In this document: one piece after another, positions 1-6,560 of the stretch
Numbering within the stretch: the stretch's first letter is position 1
How the letters are laid out: the number at the start of each line of letters is the position of its first letter
DNA from: Desulfurococcales archaeon
GTDB taxonomy: Archaea; Thermoproteota; Thermoprotei_A; Sulfolobales; NBVN01
Assembly (NCBI GenBank): GCA_021160415.1
Contig: JAGHCP010000109.1
Span: 1-12,970, forward strand
Direction of reading: 5' to 3'
DNA length: 12,970 nucleotides
Translations under genes and position numbers: made by a program
Notes under the pieces: generated by a model
Database searches by the model: none
Seen by the model: only the letters and a program-made list of their open reading frames with translations
Told to the model about the DNA's origin: nothing

Positions 1-1
1 G

Positions 2-757
2 GTTATTTGTCAGAAGGGTATTGATGATGTGGCGCAGCACTTCCTAGCCAAGAAAGGCATACTGGCTGTCAGAAGGGTTAAGAGATCAGACATGGAGAAA
101 CTAGAAAGAGCAACAGGAGGGAAGATAATCTCCAACATCGACGACATGACTCCTGAGGACCTAGGCTACGCCGAAATAGTGGAGGAGAGGAAGGTCGGCG
201 AAGACAAGATGGTGTTCATCGAAGGCACTAAGGACCCGAAGGCTGTGAGCATAGTGATTAGGGGTGGATTGGAGAGGATGGTTGACGAGGCTGAAAGATC
301 CCTCAGAGACGCATTAAGCGTGGTGGCCGACGTCCTGAGGAACCCGAAGGTAGTGTACGGTGGCGGTGCGTTCGAGGCTGAAATAGCGAAGCACATAAGG
401 GAGTTCGCAACCAAGGTCAGCGGGAAGGAGCAGCTCGCAGTTCAGGCGTTCGCAAAGGCTGTTGAAGGCGTTGTCGCCGCCCTCGTAGAGAACGCAGGCC
501 TCGACCCCATAGACATACTCTCCGACCTTAGGAAAACACACACACAGAGCGACGGGTTCAAGTACGGAATTAACGTATTCACCGGCAAGATCGATAACAT
601 GGAGGAGCTCGGTGTAATCGAGCCCTTAGCAGTGAAGGTGAATGCTCTGAAGGCCGGTACCGAGGCTGCTACGCTGATACTCAGAATCGATGACGTGATA
701 GCGGCTTCTAAAGTTAAGGAAAGTGAAGAGAAGAAGTCCAAGAAGGAGGAAGAGTGA
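2..757 (+). CDS. Thermosome (group II chaperonin) subunit, C-terminal part, 5' end outside window
   Basis: Subunit of the ATP-driven double-ring chaperonin that folds cytosolic proteins in archaea. The reading frame is open from base 2, beyond the first in-window GTG at 29, and reads VICQKGIDDVAQHFLAKKG, the well-known apical-domain segment, so this is an internal fragment of a gene that begins upstream. The rest follows the family order: remainder of the apical domain, intermediate domain, then the equatorial domain with the conserved VVYGGGAFE helix start and the GINVFTGKIDNMEELGV and RIDDVI segments near the end. About 251 residues of an expected 540 or so are present. The C-terminus is a charged Lys/Glu tail (SEEKKSKKEEE) rather than the Gly-Met-rich tail of some paralogues. 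Family assignment is certain; which paralogue (alpha, beta or gamma) cannot be told. Confidence 0.97.
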   Translation, partial: VICQKGIDDVAQHFLAKKGILAVRRVKRSDMEKLERATGGKIISNIDDMTPEDLGYAEIVEERKVGEDKMVFIEGTKDPKAVSIVIRGGLERMVDEAERSLRDALSVVADVLRNPKVVYGGGAFEAEIAKHIREFATKVSGKEQLAVQAFAKAVEGVVAALVENAGLDPIDILSDLRKTHTQSDGFKYGINVFTGKIDNMEELGVIEPLAVKVNALKAGTEAATLILRIDDVIAASKVKESEEKKSKKEEE

Positions 758-759
758 AG

Positions 760-768
760 TTTTTAATC
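760..768 (+). promoter_or_regulatory. Candidate TATA box for the AK6-type kinase gene, also T-rich thermosome 3' end
   Basis: The T-rich/AT stretch TTTTTAATC starts two bases after the thermosome stop codon and lies about 36-44 bases before the ATG at 804. That fits an archaeal TATA box with a short leader. The same T5 run could act as an archaeal T-tract terminator for the thermosome gene. Assigned by position and composition only. Confidence 0.4.
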
Positions 769-803
769 AATAACCCACCCAAACCTTCAGGGTTAAGCTT
801 CTC

Positions 804-1427
804 ATGAAGGAGTTAAGTAATAAGGCTGTCGTAATTTCTGGAACTCCAGGCACTGGCAAGACCACTATTGCCTTGGAACTTGCGAGAAGATTAAAAAAAC
901 TAAGATACGTTAACCTGTCTGAGCTGGCATTAAAGGAGGGATTGCTTAAATCGCATGAGCCTGAACGCATGACCTTTGTGGTAGACGCGGAGAGAGTTAA
1001 GGCCAGGATCAGGGAGCTAGTGCTTTCCTACAGAGAAGGAGTGGTGATCGACAGTCACTACGGGGAGCTCCTAGACGACGAGTTGGTTGAGAAGATAATT
1101 GTTCTAAGGCTTCACCCTGAGGAGCTTCTGAGAAGACTTGAGAGCAGAGGTTATCCTCCCCCGAAGATAGGAGAGAACGTTGAGGCCGAGCTGATCGGTG
1201 TGTGCACCTATAACGCGGTGAGCACACACCGATCTGGTAAGGTATGTGAGCTCGACGTAACGGGGAAAAAACTTGACGACATTGTGGAGGAGGCGATCTC
1301 AATCTTGAAGGGTGAGAAGCCCTGCAGAATCTGGGTCGACTGGACGTTAAGCGTTGACGAGGCCTTAATTCACAAAATAATTCTCCTTAGAAACACCCAG
1401 CAGGGTCCTGAGGGGGAGAGATCTTAA
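804..1427 (+). CDS. Fap7/AK6-type putative adenylate kinase (207 aa)
   Basis: Small P-loop nucleotide kinase of the AK6/Fap7 family, which phosphorylates AMP in vitro and in eukaryotes and archaea is tied to maturation of the small ribosomal subunit. The P-loop GTPGTGKTT is at residues 13-21; the family-specific DSH motif (VVIDSHYGELL, around residues 81-90) takes the place of a classic Walker B; a LID-like segment ESRGYPPPKIGENVEAE is at 113-129; and the late DW pair (IWVDWT, 176-181) is typical of archaeal members. About 25 residues follow the DW motif, slightly longer than usual, and the last 41 bases overlap the convergent ATPase gene. ATG at 804 is the only sensible start, 12 residues before the P-loop. 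The coding sequence contains a perfect 13-base inverted repeat at 1193-1234. Confidence 0.85.
   Translation: MKELSNKAVVISGTPGTGKTTIALELARRLKKLRYVNLSELALKEGLLKSHEPERMTFVVDAERVKARIRELVLSYREGVVIDSHYGELLDDELVEKIIVLRLHPEELLRRLESRGYPPPKIGENVEAELIGVCTYNAVSTHRSGKVCELDVTGKKLDDIVEEAISILKGEKPCRIWVDWTLSVDEALIHKIILLRNTQQGPEGERS
1193..1234 (+). repeat. Perfect 13-base inverted repeat (hairpin) inside the kinase gene
   Basis: GATCGGTGTGTGC at 1193-1205 is matched exactly by its reverse complement GCACACACCGATC at 1222-1234, with a 16-base loop (1206-1221). It encodes residues around LIGVCTYNAVSTHRS of the kinase. It is too far inside the gene (about 190 bases before the stop) to be an ordinary terminator, and there is no T-tract after it. 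Confidence 0.9.
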
Positions 1428-2364
1428 CCGTGAACGGGTGAGGGAATTCGGGCGCATCCACCACGGCCTCACCCACATGTAAACGGGTCAATAGCGGCGC
1501 ACACTCACGAAATTCCTCCCCAAGCGATCTACATGCAGCCTCAAGGTCATCCCTCAATTTCAGGGCGTGGTAAATCTTAACGTTAACATTGGCTAGAACC
1601 CCCTTAGGAAACATCGAAGGGGACTGAGAAATCATTAGGAGACCGATCCCATGCTTCCTTACTTCGGCATGCAACCTCTGAAGGAGAGACTCACCAATGA
1701 AACCTAAGTTATGAGCCTCTTCAACCACAACATAAACATCTCCATCAACAGCCCCCTTAAGCTTCAAGTACTCAACAACCTTAAGCACAAGCAATGCAGC
1801 AAGCCTCTTCTGAATCAGCTCTCTGAAGACTGACAAGTCGATGACTAGCGGGCCATCAGCATTACTAAGGGACTCAAGGAACTTATTCATCCCAACAGCT
1901 GAGAAAACCTTACCTGACTTCGACCCCAGGAGGGCCTCAAGCTTCCTAAGCAGTGCCAGCTTGGACTCAAGGAACCACCTAGACCCTGAGTGCACTGACT
2001 CAACAGCCCTTATTAAGCCCTCCGAGCTTAACAATCCCTTCCCTTTGACCGCCTTAGATAGTATGTAGGTTTGAGGTGGGGTAAGCTCCAGCACCTCCTC
2101 AAACATCTGAATCATTCCCTCACCGCACCCACTAACTAGGGGTAAGGGGTTCGCAGCGCCAGGAACGTAGATTCTGTAATTACATAGACGCGATGAGTAC
2201 TCCCCGAACCAATCAAGCACCACCACCTTACCTACCTTCGAGAGCTGTGATGCGATGAGTGAGGCAGTTGAGGTCTTACCTGAACCCGTGGTTCCACCAA
2301 TTAATGCATGCCTCATGAAGTCCTTTTCAGGTATGGTTAGGTGATTCGAAGGGAAGCCCTTCAC
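1387..2364 (-). CDS. HerA/DUF87-family P-loop ATPase (325 aa from GTG; probably longer at the N-terminus)
   Basis: ATPase of the HerA/FtsK-like superfamily. HerA itself is the hexameric DNA translocase of the NurA-HerA end-resection pair, but many archaeal DUF87 paralogues have no known role. Residues 24-31 are the Walker A GTTGSGKT, followed by VVLDWFGEY (48-56); Walker B is YVVVEEAHN (211-219) and a sensor-like ISQSP lies at 245-249. The GTG at 2364 is the only ATG/GTG/TTG in frame, but the frame stays open to about 2462 and reads a family-like IRLGDV just before it, so the true start is probably upstream, perhaps the CTG at 2427 (346 aa), which sits after a strong ribosome binding site. 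It follows the Pcc1-like gene in an operon. No NurA nuclease or Mre11/Rad50 is nearby, so I do not call it HerA proper. Confidence 0.85.
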   Translation of the reverse strand: MKGFPSNHLTIPEKDFMRHALIGGTTGSGKTSTASLIASQLSKVGKVVVLDWFGEYSSRLCNYRIYVPGAANPLPLVSGCGEGMIQMFEEVLELTPPQTYILSKAVKGKGLLSSEGLIRAVESVHSGSRWFLESKLALLRKLEALLGSKSGKVFSAVGMNKFLESLSNADGPLVIDLSVFRELIQKRLAALLVLKVVEYLKLKGAVDGDVYVVVEEAHNLGFIGESLLQRLHAEVRKHGIGLLMISQSPSMFPKGVLANVNVKIYHALKLRDDLEAACRSLGEEFRECAPLLTRLHVGEAVVDAPEFPHPFTVKISPPQDPAGCF

Positions 2365-2430
2365 ATCGCCGAGCCTAATCCCCCGAACCGCTGAATTAAT
2401 TTGAGGGAGCGGTAGGTTTGGAAGCAGGAA

Positions 2431-2438
2431 CCTCCTCC
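2431..2438 (-). promoter_or_regulatory. Strong Shine-Dalgarno sequence directly after the Pcc1-like stop, for the ATPase gene
   Basis: On the minus strand GGAGGAGG follows the TAA stop (2441-2439) of the upstream gene without a gap. A site this strong implies initiation within about 5-10 bases, where the only in-frame candidate is CTG at 2427-2425. The annotated GTG at 2364 would lie 66 bases away, too far to use it. Confidence 0.6.
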
Positions 2439-2750
2439 TTAGTAACGGTATCTTGAGCCTAAAGGGCTATCACCGCACTCCACCTTAATAACCTCCGCAG
2501 CCTCACCAAGCTCGGCACTGAGGACAGCCTGCATAAGTCTGGAACAAGTTTCCGCCTCCCTGGCAGGGGAGATCAGCTGAATAAGGGTTCTGTAGGTCCC
2601 TCCGCTTAACGTGACTTCAACTTTAACCTTGCTTCTGCTACATACCGTGAAGAAAGCCTTAAAGGCGTTAACCACGTCAGCAACATTCTTCGGGCCCCTC
2701 GCAATGACGGTGAAGCACGTCTTAGCTGTTAATTCCTGCCTGCTTAGCAT
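2439..2750 (-). CDS. Small alpha/beta protein, possibly KEOPS Pcc1-like (103 aa)
   Basis: Predicted order of elements is strand (CFTVIARG), helix (NVADVVNAFKAF), two strands forming a hairpin (KVKVEVTLSGGTYRTLIQLI), helix (AETCSRLMQAVLSA), strand (AEVIKVEC). This topology and the hairpin-plus-helix pattern resemble Pcc1, the small dimerising subunit of the KEOPS complex that makes t6A in tRNA, but the usual asparagine-rich last helix is not evident, so the match is weak. A generic ferredoxin-like fold is the alternative. It has an ATG at 2750, a TATA box 26-33 bases upstream shared with the divergent Rpo8 gene, and is followed at once by the ATPase gene, so it is the first gene of a two-gene operon. 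Residues 2-10 carry no signal peptide. I am confident it is a gene, not of its function. Confidence 0.6.
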   Translation of the reverse strand: MLSRQELTAKTCFTVIARGPKNVADVVNAFKAFFTVCSRSKVKVEVTLSGGTYRTLIQLISPAREAETCSRLMQAVLSAELGEAAEVIKVECGDSPLGSRYRY

Positions 2751-2772
2751 TGACTACCCCACACACGGTTTA

Positions 2773-2783
2773 CTTTTTAAATT
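2773..2783. promoter_or_regulatory. Shared divergent TATA box (palindromic core TTTAAA)
   Basis: CTTTTTAAATT at 2773-2783 contains TTTAAA at 2776-2781, which reads the same on both strands. Its inner edges are 26 bases from the ATG of the leftward Pcc1-like gene (2750) and 31 bases from the ATG of the rightward Rpo8 gene (2812). Both distances fit a TATA box for leaderless or nearly leaderless transcripts, and no other AT-rich element exists in the 61-base gap. Confidence 0.5.
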
Positions 2784-2811
2784 GTTCCCACCCATAATCT
2801 AGGGTTAGGAC

Positions 2812-3204
2812 ATGCGTGTTGAGGAAGGACTTATAGAGTGTCAAGGCGTGGTTAAAGCTGTAGATGATTCTAAACTACCAAACGTGTTAATAGTCTCAGT
2901 AGACTGTGGGGACGCGACGCTAAGATTCGACGCGTTCAAGGACCTACTAACAGTTAAGGAGGGTGAAAGCGTTCAAGCCTTAGTTTGCAGGGAACGCCCT
3001 GACTTCAAAGAAGGGGAGGACCTTGTGCTATGGGGTTACGTGATGAGCAAGAAGAAAGTCCCACACCAAGGAAGATGGGTTAATAAGTTACTGATTTCGC
3101 TATGGGGTTACCTCCTAGTCGTGGAGTCAGAGAAGGATATTCTGTCTCCGTTCTCTGTCATGGATAAGGTTTACTTCAAACTCTCCACTCCCTCCCAGTC
3201 ATAA
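2812..3204 (+). CDS. rpoG: DNA-directed RNA polymerase subunit Rpo8 (RpoG, RPB8 homologue), 130 aa
   Basis: Probable small subunit of the archaeal RNA polymerase, homologous to eukaryotic RPB8, an OB-fold-like protein on the edge of the enzyme. The segment YVMSKKKV at 77-84, the strand ISLWGYLLVVE at 95-105 and SVMDKVYFKL at 115-124 line up by eye with the RPB8 C-terminal half (a YVMYGKVY-like strand, a YGGLLM-like strand and a VDSRVYLLMKK-like end). The N-terminal half (VVKAVDDSKLPNVLIVSVDCGDAT) is beta-rich, as expected. Length 130 is close to known archaeal Rpo8. It has its own ATG and faces away from the Pcc1-like gene. Rpo8 is known from Crenarchaeota and Korarchaeota, so this is the main taxonomic clue. 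The assignment is from motif memory, not a search. Confidence 0.72.
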   Translation: MRVEEGLIECQGVVKAVDDSKLPNVLIVSVDCGDATLRFDAFKDLLTVKEGESVQALVCRERPDFKEGEDLVLWGYVMSKKKVPHQGRWVNKLLISLWGYLLVVESEKDILSPFSVMDKVYFKLSTPSQS

Positions 3205-3207
3205 ACA

Positions 3208-3216
3208 CTTAAAACT
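3208..3216 (+). promoter_or_regulatory. Candidate TATA box for the Sm-like gene
   Basis: CTTAAAACT lies 33-41 bases before the ATG at 3249, immediately after the Rpo8 stop codon. Position and composition fit an archaeal TATA box; only a weak AGGT is seen before the ATG, which suits a short-leader transcript. Confidence 0.4.
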
Positions 3217-3248
3217 TAATCCCCTAATTCTCCGATAGGTAACCGAGC

Positions 3249-3695
3249 ATGAGCATACAGACAGCCGTGAGGAATCTTATATCGGAAATTGCTTCCCTTT
3301 TGGAAAACATCGTTATCGTGAAGTTAATTGATGGAACTACCTATGAAGGCAAACTTGTCGGGATAGATGCTGGCGATAGGTTGACGCTTCACTTAGTTCT
3401 TGAGGACGCTAAAACATCTTCGGGGGAGAAATACTATAAAGTGGTCATTAACGGTAGTAGGGTCAGTGAAATAATATCTGTTCAGAGACCTAAATTCAAT
3501 CCAGAGGAATTCGCCGAGTTCATCACTGTCAAACTGAACCTACCTCCCGGCACTGTTAGGGTGATCAAGGAAGCGAAGACCGTTCTCGTCTATGACAGGT
3601 ACAAAATAACTGAGAACGGTGTTGAGGGTTCTGGAGGTATGGCTAGTAAACTCTACAGCCTCTGGGAAGAATACATGGAATCACACAAAAAGTAG
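3249..3695 (+). CDS. Sm-like archaeal protein with C-terminal extension domain (SmAP3-like), 148 aa
   Basis: RNA-binding Sm/Lsm family protein, normally a ring-forming oligomer that binds U-rich RNA. The Sm domain covers about residues 10-78: Sm1 includes IVIVKLIDGTTYEGKLVGID (21-40) and Sm2 is VVINGSRVSEII (65-76). The usual Asn of the Sm1 RNA-binding loop is not obvious here (GDRLTLHL at 42-49). A second domain follows at about 82-145, with FITVKLNLPPGTVRVI and a helical end. This two-domain build, twice the length of a plain SmAP, matches the SmAP3 type described from Pyrobaculum. It is followed after 70 bases by the archaeosine transglycosylase gene on the same strand. A weak T5 tract at 3706-3710 may end some transcripts. 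Confidence 0.82.
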   Translation: MSIQTAVRNLISEIASLLENIVIVKLIDGTTYEGKLVGIDAGDRLTLHLVLEDAKTSSGEKYYKVVINGSRVSEIISVQRPKFNPEEFAEFITVKLNLPPGTVRVIKEAKTVLVYDRYKITENGVEGSGGMASKLYSLWEEYMESHKK

Positions 3696-3765
3696 CTTGC
3701 CTCAATTTTTCAGGTAGCGTTAACCAGGTTGAAGTCATTCAAACCGTTTAAGGGTGTAACCCCAG

Positions 3766-5325
3766 TTGTCATTCGAGGTTAGGGATAAGGAACTTGCAGG
3801 AAGGGTAGGGAAACTAGTGACGAAGTCCGGAGTTGTCGAGACACCTGCGTTCTTCCCGGTAATCAACCCCTTTAAGAGAGGTGATGAGGTCTCCCCGCAG
3901 AAAATTATGGAAATAGGGTTCAATCAGATTATCACCAATTCATTCATAATTAAGCAGAGACTTAAGGGTGACGTCATCGACGTGCACAAACTAACGGGTT
4001 TTGAAGGCGTTGTAATGACTGATTCAGGAGCTTACCAACTCCTCATGTATGGAAAAGGCCGTATCTCCATAGACCCTGAGGAAATTGTGGCTTACCAGAA
4101 AATGCTCGGTTCTGACATAGCCGTAATTGCGGACATTCCCACACGGGACGACGCTTCCTACGACGAAGCCATAGAAAGCGTTGAACAAACTTTAAAGCGA
4201 GCTAAGGCTGTGGAGCACTTGATAAAGGATGATGACAGGCTGTGGGTACTACCCATTCAGGGAGGTATCTACCCAGATCTGGTTCGCAGGTCAAGCATTG
4301 AATCGCTGAAGCTGGAGGGGTTTAGCTACTACGCAATAGGTTCTCCCGTCACGGTGCTTGAGAAGTACGAATTCTGGAGGATAGTGGAGATGGTGGTGGC
4401 AGCGAAGAGTGTGTTGCCTCCCGACAAGCCAGTGCATCTCTTCGGAGGAGGGCACCCTCTGATAATGCCTTTAATGGTGGCTTTAGGGATTGACTCATTC
4501 GACTCAGCTTCCTACATTCTCTACGCCCGTCAGGGCAGATACATAACTGAGAGCGGCACACGCAGGCTGAACGATATGGAGTACCTGCCCTGCGAATGTG
4601 AGGTCTGCAGCAAGTACACAGTCAAGGAACTTATGGAGATGGATAAGAATGAGAGAACTAGGCTCCTAGCTATTCATAACCTCCACGCGATCCACCGAGA
4701 AATAAAGAAAATTAAGGAAGCAATTAAGGAAGGCAGGCTGTGGGAACTTGTTGAGGAATCGGCTAGGAGGCACCCATCAATCCTTCAAGCTTTCAGAACA
4801 TCCTTGAAGTACATGAAGTGGTTAGAGCGCTTAGACCCCCGATACAAGGGAAGAGGCAAGGGGATCTTCCTTTTCGGCCCGGAGTCCTATGAGAGGCCTG
4901 AACTATACAGGCATAGGGCGTTCATGAGGCAGCGATTCATCCCCAAACGTAGAAAAGTGATGTTCGTTCCCGCTCCCACTTGGGAGAAGCCTTTCAGGGA
5001 GTCCTTCATCGACAAAAAACTGAGGGGCTTAGGCCTGATTGGAGGGGAGGTGGATATTATCTACTACCTACCATTCTTTGACGCTGTACCTAGAAGTCTT
5101 GACCAGACGTATCCCTACGCACAGTTCGAGAGCCCTAGAGACGTGGATGAAGTCATAGTGCAGAGGATGATATCCACACTGAGAGAGTTAATGCTGGAAT
5201 ACATCGGTAAGGGATACGAAGTAGTGCTCGCAACCTGCCAGGACATCCCATGGGGGAAGAGCGAGCTGCTCAAGGCTTTCCCATCAGTTAATGGCTTAAA
5301 ACACATTGAAATCTGCGGGACTTAG
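3766..5325 (+). CDS. tgtA: Archaeosine tRNA-guanine transglycosylase, catalytic plus C1 domains, no C2-PUA (519 aa)
   Basis: Exchanges guanine-15 in the D-loop of archaeal tRNAs for preQ0, the first committed step to archaeosine. The TIM-barrel catalytic domain covers about residues 1-345: VVMTDSGAYQ (82-91) carries the conserved active-site Asp86, IQGGIYPDLVRRS (164-176) and FGGGHP (226-231) follow, and DSFDSASY (243-250) holds the likely nucleophile Asp246. The zinc site is CECEVC (276-281) with His304 of HNLH. Residues from about 350 form the C1 domain (GPESYERPELYRHRAF; PFFDAVPRSLDQTYPYAQF). The protein stops at 519, where full-length enzymes of about 580 residues continue into C2 and PUA domains. 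A TTG at 3766 is forced as start: an in-frame TAA lies nine bases upstream and homology begins at FEVRD. It ends 18 bases from the convergent PAC2-like gene. Confidence 0.93.
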   Translation: MSFEVRDKELAGRVGKLVTKSGVVETPAFFPVINPFKRGDEVSPQKIMEIGFNQIITNSFIIKQRLKGDVIDVHKLTGFEGVVMTDSGAYQLLMYGKGRISIDPEEIVAYQKMLGSDIAVIADIPTRDDASYDEAIESVEQTLKRAKAVEHLIKDDDRLWVLPIQGGIYPDLVRRSSIESLKLEGFSYYAIGSPVTVLEKYEFWRIVEMVVAAKSVLPPDKPVHLFGGGHPLIMPLMVALGIDSFDSASYILYARQGRYITESGTRRLNDMEYLPCECEVCSKYTVKELMEMDKNERTRLLAIHNLHAIHREIKKIKEAIKEGRLWELVEESARRHPSILQAFRTSLKYMKWLERLDPRYKGRGKGIFLFGPESYERPELYRHRAFMRQRFIPKRRKVMFVPAPTWEKPFRESFIDKKLRGLGLIGGEVDIIYYLPFFDAVPRSLDQTYPYAQFESPRDVDEVIVQRMISTLRELMLEYIGKGYEVVLATCQDIPWGKSELLKAFPSVNGLKHIEICGT

Positions 5326-5343
5326 TGATTGTTAACCAACCCA

Positions 5344-6069
5344 CTACATGTAAGGCTTAACGCCTTTATCCTCCCTGGATTTCTTTAAAGCCTCCTCCAA
5401 AGTAGCTTCGGCTTCAGCGACGATCTTTGAGTACTGTATCAAGTCATCAACACTTATCCGTAACCCTAAGAGCTTGCTCACCTCTCTCACGAACACAGCG
5501 GCCGCTCCTGGATCATACTTGCTGGGGTCTGTGTACGGAAATAGCAGTAGCGTTGGAATCTTACGGAGATTAAACGCCGTGAAGAACATGGCTAAGGGCC
5601 CCACTATGTAGAGGCCTTTCTCTATCTGAGGCCCTTCGAAGAACCATCCGCACCCATGAATGCAAGCCCACCTGAAGTCCTCCTCACTGACTTTGAATTT
5701 CTTATTAAGTCCCCCAGCAAGAATGGCCTTCCCTCCAATCTTAGAGAACCACTCCGCAAACCTCAACGCGTATGCAACCCTTTCAGGTGGTTGAGGTATG
5801 GAGTTATTTATTAAGATCATTAAGTCTTCGTCCTCGACGACGAAAAGCTCGTAAGGTGTCATAACTCCGTAGTCCTCTAGAGCTGCGAAGTCCGGCATGT
5901 ACTTCGTTATGACATCACCTACCTTAACCGCGCTAAGTTTATCTGCGATGTACCTTGTAGCTATTGTCCCCACATACCCAAATCCTGGGAAGCCTGTGAT
6001 TAATGTCCACTTCCTCCTGTTGACTACCTCCTTGTATTCCGGGTAAATCAGTATCTCAACTGGCTTCAT
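5344..6069 (-). CDS. PAC2-family protein, proteasome assembly chaperone-like (241 aa)
   Basis: Member of the PAC2 family, named for the eukaryotic proteasome assembly chaperone; the archaeal members' exact roles are not settled. The hallmark segment ITGFPGFGYVGTIATRYI is near the N-terminus, and later blocks LAGGLNKKF, GPLAMFF, PTLLLFPYTDPSKYDPGAAAVFV and a C-terminal charged helix follow the family pattern. Length is usual. I place the start at the ATG at 6069, just before PVEILIYPEY; an in-frame GTG at 6078 and a longer frame to 6102 are possible but add residues unlike the family. It overlaps the end of the upstream C2-PUA gene by 14 bases and is the last gene of the PAN operon, which makes a proteasome-related role the natural inference. 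Confidence 0.85.
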   Translation of the reverse strand: MKPVEILIYPEYKEVVNRRKWTLITGFPGFGYVGTIATRYIADKLSAVKVGDVITKYMPDFAALEDYGVMTPYELFVVEDEDLMILINNSIPQPPERVAYALRFAEWFSKIGGKAILAGGLNKKFKVSEEDFRWACIHGCGWFFEGPQIEKGLYIVGPLAMFFTAFNLRKIPTLLLFPYTDPSKYDPGAAAVFVREVSKLLGLRISVDDLIQYSKIVAEAEATLEEALKKSREDKGVKPYM

Positions 6070-6556
6070 TTCCCACACACTCTCTAACCTTAATAGCCAC
6101 ACCCTTTATAAAGTGAAGAACCTCCTCAGGAGATAAGACAAGCCTCCCTACACATAGGGGTTTATCAGATTCGTCCGTTACGACGACCTCATCCCCGGGT
6201 CTCAACTCATCGTCAATTGCCAGCACATGTCTTGCGAACACCGACGACTTACTGTTAACAACATCCTCTGCAACTTCATCAGCGACGACAGCCCTTAGCC
6301 AGGGAGGTCCATGAACCTTCAGAAGGTCAATAGCTGCCCAAAGTCTTAAGTGAAGTGTGTACGTTGAGGCGACAACGGTAGCTATTGACCTGCCCTGAGG
6401 TGTCAGAACTTCCCTTATTTTACCTGTGTTCCTCGATATACGCAGAAGAACACCTTCCGGAAAAAGAAGATGGCCGATCTCCCGACGGAGTTGAAGATCA
6501 GCTATTGCACGAAGAAATCTTAGCTCTTCAGGCGTTGCAGGTCTAATCTTATGCAC
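6056..6556 (-). CDS. C2-PUA domain protein, likely detached C-terminal part of archaeosine transglycosylase (166 aa)
   Basis: RNA-binding PUA protein. The last 75 residues or so form a PUA domain: LRAVVADEVAEDVVNSKSS, then VFARHVLAIDDELRPGDEV, and CVGRLVLSPEEVLHF followed by KGVAIKVRE. The preceding part (ADLQLRREIGHLLFPEGV, RISRNTGKIREVL) resembles the C2 domain that stands before PUA in full-length archaeosine transglycosylase, exactly the portion missing from the tgtA product of this window. The two are therefore probably subunits of one split-type enzyme, the PUA part gripping the tRNA acceptor end. The start is GTG at 6556, seven bases before which a GGTGGT occurs and which follows the PAN stop by four bases; a longer frame from GTG 6634 would overlap PAN by 74 bases. 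ArcS-type or other PUA proteins are alternatives. Confidence 0.75.
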   Translation of the reverse strand: MHKIRPATPEELRFLRAIADLQLRREIGHLLFPEGVLLRISRNTGKIREVLTPQGRSIATVVASTYTLHLRLWAAIDLLKVHGPPWLRAVVADEVAEDVVNSKSSVFARHVLAIDDELRPGDEVVVTDESDKPLCVGRLVLSPEEVLHFIKGVAIKVRECVGNEAS

Positions 6557-6560
6557 GACC

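Noticed and set aside
442..741. Open frames antisense to the thermosome gene
   Set aside because: They are complementary-strand shadows of a certain gene, with no motif of their own; the same holds for antisense frames within hflX, tfe, tgtA and pan.
1387..2427. Calling the ATPase HerA of the NurA-HerA-Mre11-Rad50 set
   Set aside because: It is shorter than HerA, and none of the partner genes is in the window, so only the DUF87/HerA superfamily is supported.
6070..6102. Longer PAC2-like start
   Set aside because: The extra residues (MWLLRLESVWE) are the other frame of the C2-PUA gene; family homology begins at the ATG at 6069.
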